From Angiostrongylus vasorum (Eukaryota; Nematoda; Chromadorea; Rhabditida; Metastrongylidae): a stretch of DNA of 64,000 nucleotides. A program made the position numbers and the translations under genes. Below, piece after piece: positions 29,190 through 41,700 of the stretch (position 1 is its first letter; each line of letters opens with the position of its first letter). The stretch covers positions 124,001-188,000 of the forward strand of contig JADANN010000397.1 in the NCBI GenBank assembly GCA_018806985.1. The letters run 5' to 3'. A model generated the notes under the pieces. That model saw only the letters and a program-made list of their open reading frames with translations. It was not told the DNA's origin and searched no databases.

Positions 29190-31660
29190 CAATTTACAAG
29201 TTAAATTTCATGCTAACGAAGATACTCGGAAACTGGTGAAGCACTCATTTGCGCTTGAGATCACCACTCTAAGTGTTGGTGCTTTGGTGGGATCCAGGCC
29301 GCATGATTGTGTGTGTTTGTGCACATCGTGTGTGTTTTGCGGGACACCTCTGATTACTGCACTACGTGAGGACACAACATTTCGACCATCTTGTGTACTC
29401 ACAAGTACTGTCCCACATATCTACCATTCTTCACAATACGTATCTTATGCCGAATTTTACTTAGAAATGAAATTGTTGTTTTCGAAGAAGCATTGCAGTG
29501 ATAATCTCGAAAGGTACTCGAAAAAAGTACGCGAAAAATTATAGTAGGCAGAAAACAAAAAGGTTATCATTGTGATTTCAGGGCCCATTTGTTGCTTTAC
29601 TATGTCCAGTATAACATTTTTTTTTGACGACTAATCCAAAACTCTAAGCTCGTCTAAGCGATGCTCTTAAAGCAAGAAAAAAATCGCGTCGATTTGTCTC
29701 ACTAGTTCAAGTTTGGACATATTTTTTCTGCAAACAGCTCGAAATTCCATCGAAGGATGGGCTACAGAAGCCTTTACGAGCACAAAGCGTCCAAAGAGTT
29801 TGAAACGTGTCGTAGATATGACTCTTGAAGACGAAGATATAGATGCAAGGGGGCAGTATCCGTCTATCTGAAGTCGATTGCTGAAGCTGATTTAGAAAAC
29901 AGCAGCGATCAATAGTGGTTTGAGACAGACGTCAAAGGTAAAGAAACTCGATAAATTACTGCTACAACGAGGACCGAAAAGATCACTATTATGAAATCTT
30001 GTGTCCATTTCTTTTGCGTAATGAAAAGGATCCACCTCTTGATCAAATTCCCGCTGAGAACTACATGCTATACAGCAACCAACGACGTTCAGCGCACTAA
30101 CTGGACTAAAATGGACCTCCTAATTATTTCATAACTCCAGATTAAAGTTAAAGTGACTGCTCGATATGTGCAGCCAAAATAATTCATAACAGCTTCCTGA
30201 ATAATAGTGGAGCGATGAAATGTACTGAATATTCTACTTGCATGAACATCTATCGGAGAGTATACAACATTCACCGGCAAGAAAAAATGCGGCCACTTTT
30301 GATGAACAGTACTCGACGGCTTAAGTAGTATTATAGAACGTGGGCTAATTGGGCTATGAGCTTTGTACAACTGTCTACCTTCTCAACCACGTGGAAAACG
30401 GCTTTTCACAACTCAGCAGATAGGCATCATAATATTGATGATATGCACAAAAAAGTGAACTATCTCGATATCTATCAACCTGGTGTAAGCTTATCAAGGA
30501 AGAAATGCACACTAGAGAAGTGTGCTGTTTAAATCCAGATTCGTCTAAGAGAAAAACTTGAGTTCTTCTTCCCTTTAAATGAGCCTCAAGAACCGGCAGT
30601 TTAGTCCATATAAGATGTAGAAGCAAGTTCGCCTGCCAGTCGTTTTTTACCACTTCGTTCAGATATCACAGGACTAAACTCCCGTGATTGACACGTGTTT
30701 TGACAAAACTAAGTACTATGAATTCTCGCCATTTCTGCTTCAAGGAAATAAAATCAAACCCAAAAAACAAAAGCCCAAATATATGACGATCTGTATTGTA
30801 AAGAAAGGCAGAAAACCAGAAAAATACAAATAAACTAATCTTAAGGTACTTGAACAGCGCTTCATCCTGTTGAAGATTATGTTAGTCCATAAAATGACGG
30901 GCGCATCTCTCGACGTTTTCCTAACTAAGATCGGATTTTGCGCGGATTTTTGAACACTTTGGTAGTAATTTTCTTCGAAATTCAAATTCTTTATAGAAAT
31001 GCTCGATCGAAGGGGCGAAGTGCAGGACGTCTGCGATGGGTTAGATTTACAACAAATGCGTTGTCACTAAGAGAACATTGAAAAAATTGTTTTGGTGTGT
31101 CAGTCGCTTTAAGATTCGCACTGTATATATCGCGTTCTCTCAACCTATACTCTGCTTCATCCGCATTCGAAGAAAGCAGATATTCCGCATATGCCAGTTC
31201 CTCCTGAACTGCTCTACGTGATAGACATAAACCCTTGCCGTTTGACGATAAACCTGGCGCATTTTGACGACCTGTGTTTGAAGAATGTGCTCAAATGTTG
31301 AAGTAGCATGAACAGAATTCGAGGAAAAGTTGTCCTCATCTAGCGGCTCCAAGTGTCGAACGAAACCAAGCAAGAACTCGGAAAATGACGCAGATGTCTT
31401 TAACAATACTAGTTATAAGGAGGGGTACACTCTATGGAACATCAAAATAGAACACTGGTTGCAAGTAGTGTCATCCTTGACTTCAGAATGATGGAGTGTC
31501 TGCTTAGGGAGCTTCCACGAACAAGCCGGTACCATGACAACTTCAATGAAAGCCATAGGATCACGTCATATTCCTGTTTTCTGAGGATGTGTAGCGCGTT
31601 GTATTTGAATGCAGTTTCACGTAAGAGCATTACCCCTCATAGCAGATACACGATCGCATG
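29190..31660 (-). CDS. possible N-terminal exons of the NUP205-like gene
   Basis: Exon-like minus-strand pieces: about 30570-30650 (NDWQANLLLHLIWTKLPVLE), about 30240-30370 (LPVNVVYSPIDVHASRIF), about 31020-31260 (AVQEELAYAEYLLSSNADEA, open into KATDTPKQFFQC) and 31440-31630 (LLRETAFKYNALHILRKQEY). They share strand and helical, solenoid-like composition with the NUP205-like exons just downstream. Splice joins could not be made consistent, and two frames compete at 31.1-31.4 kb. Treat as candidate coding sequence only. Confidence 0.3.
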
Positions 31661-31767
31661 AACTGGTTTTAGCAGATATTGTTTAGGCCCTCACGCAAAA
31701 GGATTTTCGCTGCTGTTTTCTTGTATTAATTAATAGCCACTCCACATAAAATTTATAAAATAAAGCA

Positions 31768-31911
31768 TAAAGCTCTCGGCGTTGATCAATCCCCTGAGGG
31801 ATGCTCCATGCGTTCGAATTCATTAAGCATCGTTTGGAGGTGATTGAATGCATATCTGGCCTTTACAATGACTCGCGGTGGCCTGTCGATGTTTCGAGCC
31901 AGTGCTGCTAT
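31768..31911 (-). repeat. tRNA-derived SINE, copy S4, 5'-truncated
   Basis: Only the 3' half is present (minus strand, tail near 31770). It stops abruptly at GATAGCAGCACTGG, before the tRNA-like head. Such 5' truncation is typical of LINE-driven copying. Confidence 0.8.
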
Positions 31912-32620
31912 CGAGACTACAGATCACAGAGAGAACAAGTGGATGTGAATCATGTGTGAGTCCGTACCCAGAATGGACCAATCAATGGGCACAGTCTTTC
32001 GAAACGCTACATATCCTCAGCTCTGATTCTCACTAACCTCACCCGAATATTGTGTCGTATCTACAAGTAATTACAACCACTACACTTCCACATGACTCAA
32101 AATTAGCGATCTTTAGATACAATTTGTACCTTTACTATGTCCAATTTCGACAAATTCTATTTACATGCCTGCCATCGAGATGGTCTAAGCAGTCCAGTCT
32201 GCTGCATTCGCATCATCTACAGCCCACCTGCTTGGTACTATTCGCTTCTGACTTGGAGTAGTGATATTCTGTTAACTTCTTACCACAACCACGAACTAAA
32301 TGCACACTACGCACGGTAGAGAATGAGGGGCAGTCTATCAATTTTTCATTTATCTTTTTTTCCTCTCTTTGTTGATTTTTCTCTAACTCTAACTAATCCT
32401 TTCTTTAACAGACTAACTCGAAATAACTACTCGAAATACTCGAAATACTAACTGCTCATAACACCACAGAAAAGTGGACAGATTTTTTTCTGTAGTCTCT
32501 TCTTTGTCCCAATCACTGAAATAAGAAATCATAGAAGGTATCGGCATGAGGTGTCGACTCCGTAAAATTCGCGCGCCCTAAGAAATCATTCCGAACCTAC
32601 GATGTAGTGAAATTTAGAAT

Positions 32621-32900
32621 GAAAGGATAAAGCTCTCGGCGTTGATCAATCCCTGAGAGATGCGCCATCCATTCGACTTCATTAAGCAACGTTTGGAGGT
32701 GATTGAATGCATATTTGGCCTTTACAACGACTCGCGGTGGCCTACCGATGTATCGAGCCAGTGCTGCCGTCTTCTCAGACAAGTCAGGTACCATATGCCG
32801 ACCCCCGGAGGGATAGAAGGCTCAGTGGGCGATGGGCACGGGGATCGATTCTACGAGATTGTTGCAGGGGGGCCTCCGACCATTGCGCCACAAGGGCACT
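32621..32900 (-). repeat. tRNA-derived SINE, copy S5
   Basis: Near full-length minus-strand copy. The head is at about 32890 (TGTGGCGCAATGGTC), with GAATCGATCCCC as box B and the tail at 32621-32640. Confidence 0.85.
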
Positions 32901-33829
32901 ATTTAAAAAGTTAAATTAAACGATTAAATTAAATTAGAATTAAACCGGAGTTTAGAACAGACAGTAAATGAAGTACGACCGAAGAAACACTAAAACGAGC
33001 TATGAGGTATCGACAACATGCTCTAGGAAAAAATCCGACAAATGTGCTGGCGCAACAGCGATTGCAGTGAACAGCCACCCTTTGGACCAAATAAGAATAG
33101 ATACTGTAGGACAATTGAAAGTGGAAATAGTTAATAGGAGAAGAATATAGGCTCCAAATTCTATGAAAAGCCTATCGGATGTTTGAGTGCGGCCAAGAAT
33201 ATGAACTAAACACAATACACCGTCACTAAGAGATTTTCGATTAGAGGACGAGATAATTCAAGTCTATGTTTTTCATCTTGCCCTCCCAACGAGAACGACT
33301 CCCACAGAGAATCGGCGTCAAATTCTGCGTTTTCAGTCCTTTGTATTAAGCGATACATGTAGCCGTCAAGAACGGCAATTGCGACAAACGATCAAGTATT
33401 TCGGGATCTGGAGCTATATGAGCAGAAAATGAAGTAACGAAGCAAATTTTGGAATGGTCCGAGGACACAGTTCTACTTGTGCAAAATCTGATCTATTTGT
33501 ACTAATGCTAAACAGCAGTTCTGAAGAGAAACTTCATCTGTTACGGTCAGTTTCATTGAATTAGCGAACACAGCTTTCTCCCGTAACTGTCGATTATTAT
33601 GTGACCATAGAAACATGCGCCACCAACCGAAAAAAGCCTAACGTACTTCTGACATCGGTTGCAATATTATACGATTAGAAAAGAGCATTTAATTAGGTGG
33701 AGCAAAAAGTTCTTTGCCTTTGGTAAAATCTGTTTATCTATCATTATCATTCCCACTTAATCCTTTCACAAGTTCCTCATACTACTGTCATTTAAACACA
33801 ACGATGCTCAGACATGAGCAAAATTTTGG
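32901..33829. other. spacer, nothing recognised
   Basis: Short open frames on both strands at 32929-33215 have no motif. I see no repeat copy or RNA gene. Confidence 0.3.
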
Positions 33830-33834
33830 CCTTA

Positions 33835-34322
33835 AAGTGGGCATCGAATCAGTGTTTACCCTTTCAGGTGGGCGAGGCCAATCGCGGGTTCAAAACTCAA
33901 CTGAGGTTCCGAGTTTTGCTCATATCTCAGTGTCGCTTTGCTTTTATTTCACACGTAATAACCCGCTATAAAAAAAAAGTAGGCAGTACATAAAAACTGA
34001 ATAACCATAATTTTAACCCATTATTTACTGCCTACTCTTTTTTAATGGCAGGGTATATTGTGAAATATAACCTCACTGGCGCTGAGATATTTGCAAAACT
34101 CCGGACCACAGGTGTCTGCGGTAGGGAACGAACGCACTGTTAGCTATCCCCATCGATCAGTACCATCAGCTATCACCCGTCAGCCGGATTGAGAGGCAAT
34201 CTGAGAGGCAGACGAAACGAAAGACGCGCATGGTGTGGTGGTGAACGCACTAGCCCCCGAAAAGGGTATTGACGCATTCGTTCCCCAGCGCAGACACTGC
34301 GGTCCGGAGTTGTGCAAATATT
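33835..34322. repeat. compound R3 locus with inverted arms
   Basis: Parts of R3 occur in alternating orientation. A reversed end at 33890-33940 (GAGTTTTGCTCATATCTCAG) is followed by an inverted pair GTAGGCAGTA (33980) / TACTGCCTAC (34025). A forward end lies at 34080 (GCTGAGATATTTGCAAAACT), and a second reversed copy ends at 34320 (GCGGTCCGGAGTTGTGCAAA). The whole can fold on itself. Confidence 0.75.
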
Positions 34323-34710
34323 TCCCAACAGTTTACCGCCTCGTCGTGGCTGGGAAGTGTTCCTGGAAATCGGGCAGCAATGTACAGCAGGGGGATTCCC
34401 TCCTCCGTGCAGGATCTCCCAGGCTGAGATGGGGGTCCAGCGTTTTCATCAGGAAGCCCAGCTAAGAGTGAACCAATAGAAGGATCCGCCACGGTCCTGG
34501 TATTAAACACGTACGGTGGCAAATTTACCTTTGATCCATAAGGGCGGCGACTGCCTGTGACGATGACGACCTGGGGCAGACTTCGGCTAGGCTGACCTTG
34601 GGACTCGAGGGAAACACAGTGGCTGAGCCTGCAAATCTGCGAAAAAATGGAGAATATGTTGGAGCCTGCACAAGGACGGGTGGTCAAAGTATTCGAGTAG
34701 GTAGTAATAA
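34323..34710 (-). repeat. interspersed repeat family R2, copy 4
   Basis: Minus-strand copy running from about 34710 to TTTACCGCCTCGTCGTGGCTG (plus view) near 34330. It abuts the R3 end at 34322 with no spacer. Confidence 0.8.
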
Positions 34711-35706
34711 CAAGCATTTCAAGAAGGAAAAAAATGACACTAAAAGAGTTGACAGATGGTGAGAATATGTGACTGAAGACGAAATCTTACTGACACTAAG
34801 GTGTAGTTGGACTCAACGACTGTGATACGGGCTTTAGGGAGATCACAAAGGTTCTTACTGAGTCGTTGATCCTCGTGGCGCTCCCTATCCTCCGTACCTC
34901 GGCATGCGCGCCATGAATATTGATTGGTTTCTTAGGTACACCGAGTGATTTCGATTAGTCTTGGTTCTTCCCAAATAATCATATTATTCAGTTTTCCTAT
35001 GGTCCATTAGCCGATCACTTTCTAGAAATCGTTCGCTTTTAGTGATTTCGGGGGTATTCAGCTGTTTTAGCAGTATTATGAAGATGTTAAGCTAATAGTT
35101 AAAAGATAAATGATAAAATTTATCCCGGTTTCTGTAGTTGTTCTCTCGTTAGCCCATTGTTGTATGTGTGAACTCGAAATAAAAAATGCGGAACAGTTAC
35201 TTGTGATATGAACGCAAAGAAAGCAACTCTTGAAGAGAACTACTTTCGATGAAACAGCGGCGCTAATCCAGAATGATAGCAAATAACTGAATTCAAAAGG
35301 TACTATGTGGAAAGGTGGCAAAATGAATTGTAGGTTTACTGGAATAATTAGGGCTGATAGTAGTTTAACACAAATAAACCTAATCGGATTACACCAAGTC
35401 CCTAATCTCATTTAGTGCATAATTTCGTAAGGACATCTCTTGGCGCGATGCCAATAAAGTCCGTACCCTTACGCGCTTTACGAACAATTCATCCACTGCT
35501 GTCATTTAAGGATATCATCTTGTACTTTCGGTTACTTCAACGTGTTAATGCACTACTTAGAAACTTTAGAATATCGTCACTCACTGTAACGTTGTCTATT
35601 AGTTGAACTTTAACACATCATCTAAAGAGGCGCTATGTGTTACGAAATGTTCCGAAACATCATATTTGCATGTTCAGATTGCATTCTTCTAGAAATCTCT
35701 TCGTCC

Positions 35707-38700
35707 ATGGCGAACGTTCCCAATCAACAAGACGACCAAGAAAAAAACAACAGAGGTAAGCGTCGAGAAGTTGCGATCTTATAGAATTAGGAATCTTTTG
35801 TTATCACTACGTTATTAAGGAGCTAATCGCCCAACTCCGCGGGTTTACCAACACGGTGTCAGCAGTAATTAGGGAGCGTGACAACTTGTTCGAGACCACA
35901 CAGTTATTTACCAGAACTTGTGAATTTCTCACCGATCAATATAGTTGGTGCATCGAGTGCTAGCTGTACCACTACTTTTATCTTTTAGCTAGTTTTCTAT
36001 GATTGAAATAATGAGATCACTATACACATGCTCCGGGCTCGTTTCAGAACTGACAGTGGCTTGTGGTCACATTCCATCTGATCGTGTACTGCTCCGGATC
36101 AAAAATATGAATGCACTAACCCAAATGGCGCAATTCTTCAAGAGCGCAGCTCGTAGAAGGGATGTGGAATTTATTAATTCCATATTGTCCATGCCTGATC
36201 CGGTACGTGCTGTCGCTTCTTGTGAATCTACACTATCCAATTGCGTGCAAGGCCTTATTTGTGTAATCATATAGTTTCATCGTCTTTATGCATGTGTAAA
36301 CGCTCCAACGTTGGTTTTCACAATTTTCGAACCTTCGATTTTCAACTTTCAGAGCTTACTTCGTTTACGTGGTCAGTCTTTATGAACTTGTCCGGCTAGT
36401 GTGCTTCTCTAATTTTTGAAACTTCGACGCCTGTTATAACATTGCTCTATTATTCAAATTTACAGCTCTTGGTGATCCATGAATGTCAAGCAAATATTTC
36501 ACAACTCGCAACAATTCCGATAAGCAATGACTGTGCGGATGAAGAGAGTGGTGATAGAATGGAGTTATATGACAGTGACAACGCAGAAGACATGTCCGCA
36601 TCATCCGAAACCGAGGTATGACTATCATTTAAGGTAACACAATTACAAGATTCCATTTAAACAACCGCCTGCTTGATAGGAAGTGTTTGATCTAGAATAT
36701 GTGTTCATTTCGAGAATTTTTGCACAATGTGCTGGTGTTATTTGAAGCGATTCTTGCTATTTGGGTGGTGTAGCGTTTTAGTTGCTATTTTTTAGCTACT
36801 AATCAGTTATTATTAGCGTTAAGGGTGTATGCTGTGAAATACACTCTGGCAAACCTGTGGGTCTAGGACCATGTATGGTATTTCCCATCCTGTAACTAAA
36901 GAGTGGGAGAAGTGGAAAAGAAAAGTGATGAGGAATGAGTCGAACAAAAATTATTGATAGCTAATGCATATGGTGAAAAATTATAAGTCGTCCTCGTTTA
37001 TGTCGATCTAGTGTAAATAATCATAAACGTTTCTTAGATTAGGTTGACACCCACTGTGTTTTTTGGTGGAGGTACACTTCCATCGATATCCAGCTCGATT
37101 TCGGTCGTTCATTTGGGAGGTCATTTCTGAGTAGTCTGTTTAATTACCACTGTGAGCATGAGCTTCGAAGGTAATAATGTGTTTGCTTAATAGACTGATC
37201 TTGAACGGAACTGATTTCGATGCAAATGTTGCAAGTATAAGGCTATTTTCAACCTTAAACCAGCAAATCTCAGTTCATAGCGATTTTTATAAATTTAATT
37301 TGAAAAAGGTTGGAATCTATAGATATTTGCAAGAAGATATACACTTTCCTATGTTTCAAAGACAAAATTTCTTTTTTTCGCAAAACAATAAACATATATG
37401 TTTCCCTTTCCCTCGTCCAGGCTCCAATTTTGAAATTCGAAGCGATTTGACAGTAGAGATTTCGTGGTGCGAGATGTCTCCCAGTGTATCGTTGGCGTTA
37501 ACGGTATTTGCGTTACTAAATCTAGAAACTTTAATTTCTTCGCATATTTTTTGATGATTGAAATTTTAGAGCATTTGAAAACTAAGATGGCATTAGAACT
37601 TTCTATACCGATTATGCGATCTACCATAATCTTTTCTTATGTATCCCAACTCTTAGGACGCTTGTGGAGCAGTGGTCAAAGGCGCCCCTGCACCACACAC
37701 GTGGAATTGATCCCCTCGCGCCTACGGCCCACCAGGTCTTCCATCCCTTCGGGGGCAGCGAATTAGTACCAGACTTGTCTGGGAGGATGGCAGCACTGGC
37801 TCGATACATCGGTAGGCCACCGCGAGTCATTGTAAAGGCCAGATGTGCATTCAATCGCCTCCAAACGATGCTTAATGAAGTTGAATGATGGCGCATCACT
37901 CAGGGATTGATCAACGCCTAGAGCTTAATACTTTTTTATCCCAACTGCTCATCTACATTGATTCACTACTTATCGAAAAAGGAATGTTGGATCGCATAAA
38001 AACCAAGCATCTTAGGCCTTTGTTTTCCAGATGATTCATGTTTCTAATCCATAAACATTTGTGATGTTGAGAGGTCGCATACAGCTTCAGCGATTGGCGT
38101 TAATTTAGCACGATGAACATTCCAGAACCCTTCCCAGATCCATTGGGGTAATCCACACTTTTTCTCGTGGCGTTAAGACCAGAGTTGTTTTGAAGATTCC
38201 TATAAGAGCCGAAACACCACTGGTCATTGTTTTTTCCTTTATAGATTGTTCTCTAGTTTCAATATTCAAGGAAGCGGTATTATGTTATTCTTTTATTTTT
38301 CTCTACATAAACCGTTCTCACATATATTATCCCGATCCGAGTATATGTTCTACTCGATTCGTTTCTTGCATCCGTCGTCCAGGAAGCTCTTCGGGTTCCG
38401 CGTGTTGGTTCGGCTACTGCTTGAGGATTTTTGTCTTATTTACGAATGTCGTTTAATTGTGGTCGAATCATTCGTCCTCGAATATGGCAACATCCTTCTC
38501 GAAGGCGTTTTTAGATCTTGGTTTCAACATGTCTTTTCAAACATATCTAGTACCAATGTGCTTGATTGACGGAATGAAATGTTCATATTGCCAACTCTAA
38601 GAAAGATTGATTTATAGTCATAGTAGGAGCAGATGGGTCGATTTAAATCCGTATCAACACGTTTGTCTCTATCTCTCTGCTATCTATTTCACCCTACAGG

Positions 38701-41700
38701 CTCCTGTTGTACCTTTCCTATCCAATCCATGACCTCTGAACGATATATTGCGCCAAGTATTGACCTAAATGCTATTCTCTACATCTAATACCTAGATATT
38801 TCGACGAACCACCTATGTGGCAACAGGGGTCAGGATTCCTCGCAATTCGTTTCGATGTTTTGCAAGTGTCTATTGAGCTTGCCTGCTTCGTATAAGGGTT
38901 CGCCCACGACCTACGTCTGTCTTCCTTCTCCCTCCACAGTGATGTACCGAATGTTGGACTAACCGATTTTCCATGGGTTCTGGAGGGTGCAGAGCGATGT
39001 TGGGTCTTCACCGCGCGTAAAAGCTAGCTCACTCATTTTTTCTTTCTTGTGGTTTGCTTTGCTACATAGTCTACTTTTTTTGTTACGCTTTTTATTTTCA
39101 GTCCAAGGCTTCTCCAATATTGAACTTCTTTCAGACATGAGGGAAGCTAGGCTATTTTTTGCACACATTATAATTTACATAAACTGTTTTTTCTACAGGC
39201 TTATAACGAGTTTATTGCAGTAAGAAAGTTAGTAAGATATTCCAATACATATAAATATGATGCGAGCTTATCGATCTACGTTCACACAGTATAGAATTGG
39301 GGAACAATAGCGATGTTCATATCCGTCACTCCCAAGTAGGATGAAGGTAAAGCCTTGTGTTATCAAATCAAATCCCAAAGACTGTTGCACTTCGGTCCAT
39401 TAGTGGACGTGCCTTTTTTGCAAGCGCAATAACTGGAAATGTTCGGGTACCCACGTGAGTGGGACGTAGAATTTGAAGAGTAGAGAAACTATTGCAGAAA
39501 ACTTATGAAGTAGGGAGAAATGTGCATCGAAAAGAGCGAATTTCTTTTCGGGGTGACAATGGTGGTGCGATTTCCGCCGCCATATGCATTGGTCTAGTGG
39601 GCACGTAGCCAATAGTAGTTGTGCCTTTAACCTTTAACCATTAATATATTTCTGCTTCGGTAAACCAGCACAGCAGCGAAGTTCTAAAATCTTCAAAATC
39701 CAGAACATAGATGTGACATCAACGGTTCTAAGATTACTTCTTAGTATTCTACTACATACACAGCTAACCGTCGCCTGTACGCAGTTCACTGTGACATCAC
39801 TCATGATCCACCTCCAGTTAGAGATGATGTGAAGTAAATTCTCATATCGTGGTAACCAGTGCCGTAACATAGCTTTCAAAGTCCTGTGATTTATGCTTCT
39901 CAAGTATTGTTTAGTGGTTAGCTTCTGTATTTCTATGAAAAGTTGCTCTAGATTCTGTTGTTTCAGAGGACCTAGAAATCGAAGTCTGGGAACTATCGCA
40001 ACAGTTTTTCCACGTAGGAGGTGTGCATTTCACAAATCACTCCCGCGGAGTTTTTTTATATACTGGATTCTGTTATTCTCAAATTGAACTGAAGATGCCA
40101 TTTACGTTTACAATCAGATTTTGGTTGTTCTCACCATCTTTCTTTCCTTTCATGCTACTTCCTACTCCACATAATGTTAAGCTTTTCAGGCTTGTCATTT
40201 GGTGTTATTGCTTTCTGAATGCTGTTATTGAGCTCTAGTATGCTCAATTTATACAATACTACCAGGAAAATCTACATTATCCATATTGATCGAATTTAGA
40301 TCCATAAGTATGGTTGTTAAAGTATTTCTTTAGAGTAGTCTACGTCTTTTCAACACAGTATGACGATATGTTGATGTGGTTTCATATGTTAGCTGGAAGC
40401 GATGCCTATTTAGGAGTAGCTGCACGAATTGCTTCCTCTTAAGGGGTGTTGAACTCGTTTCTTTGTCTTTGTTGGGAATTTGCTTTTTATGCACTCTTGT
40501 ATTTCATACTTTATTCCTGTTTATAATTGCGGAAATTTCATGTAAAAGAGAATTTGCTACCAAATAAATGCTTCACACTTCGTATGTTCTTGTTGGAATA
40601 GCAGTTCTGGATTTTTACCACGTTTCTTACCGTTATTCGTTAATCCTGTAGCTTGTTAAGTGTAAATTATTACTCTTTTTTCTTGAAAGTATAAGTAGAT
40701 GTTTCACGTTTTCACGCATTTCCAGATTCTGGACTTGAAAAGTTGCTGAAGAACGTGGCTTGTAGGAAGCTCTTTTAGCACAGTTTCTCAACTGAGAATG
40801 AGGGGGAACACCTTATCCTTTCCCTACAGCAGTGGTAACCCACACTGCCCAGAGTTCAATTTATTCACTGTTTCGGTGTTTTCTTCAGTAAGCAGACACG
40901 AGGTTGGTATTACAGGATTTATTAGGATACAGTAGCTGACGTTTCGGCGGTTTCGCCTTCTTCAGCGCCATTTATTCGTTGCAAGTATTACTTTAGTTTA
41001 CTACTTGAGGTGATAGAATTTGCTCTACTAGTCGTTTACACCCTTCCAGTGTTTTCAGATGGTGTTTTTAGACTAGTCAGACGTTGATGTTCCTTGAGTG
41101 TTCATCTCATCAGCAAAATCGAATTTATTATGGAACGATTCAACATTACCGTCCAGAGAGACGTTACGAGGTAAGCTTTCTTTTTACATGCTTCTATCAT
41201 TTTGCCGGAAACTTAGTTCTAAGCGGGCGAAGCTCTCTGCAATCCATAAAAATACAGAAGAACGTCAGTGATGGCGATCGGATGGGGTTTTTGGAAAGGG
41301 TTTCTAGAGACTCCAAGATAAAAGTGTTGCTAAGCCGGCAACTTATCAGTTGGATGGAAAATACATTGAGACCTTCACCTTTCACTCGTCTTTCAGACAG
41401 GTCGGTCAAGTTTTTTTTTCTTTTGGGAAACTATAATTATATCTTCTCTTGAATAAGTTTAGCTAACTTACAGTCCGAGCATATAGTACGCTGTTCTTAT
41501 CAGTGCGTTGCTCCAATTGTTCAGATTCTACAATCGCCGAGTTGCTGAGCAATGATGGCCTTGTAAGTTTGTACGAGCCAGTAAGCTTTCTTCTATGCTG
41601 CGCACTTTTAAATATACGAGAGGTTTCCTAATTTAAGCAGCACTTCCTTTAATCGCGATGAATTTCGTCTCTAAAACAGCAGGGAAGTGAGATTATAGTT

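Noticed and set aside
30740..30985. Hydrophobic minus-strand frame resembling a membrane protein
   Set aside because: The hydrophobic part is a T-rich run. Only the upstream polar part might be coding, and no join could be made.
34250..34717. 155-codon minus-strand frame
   Set aside because: It lies across an R2 copy and an R3 end, so it is repeat sequence.
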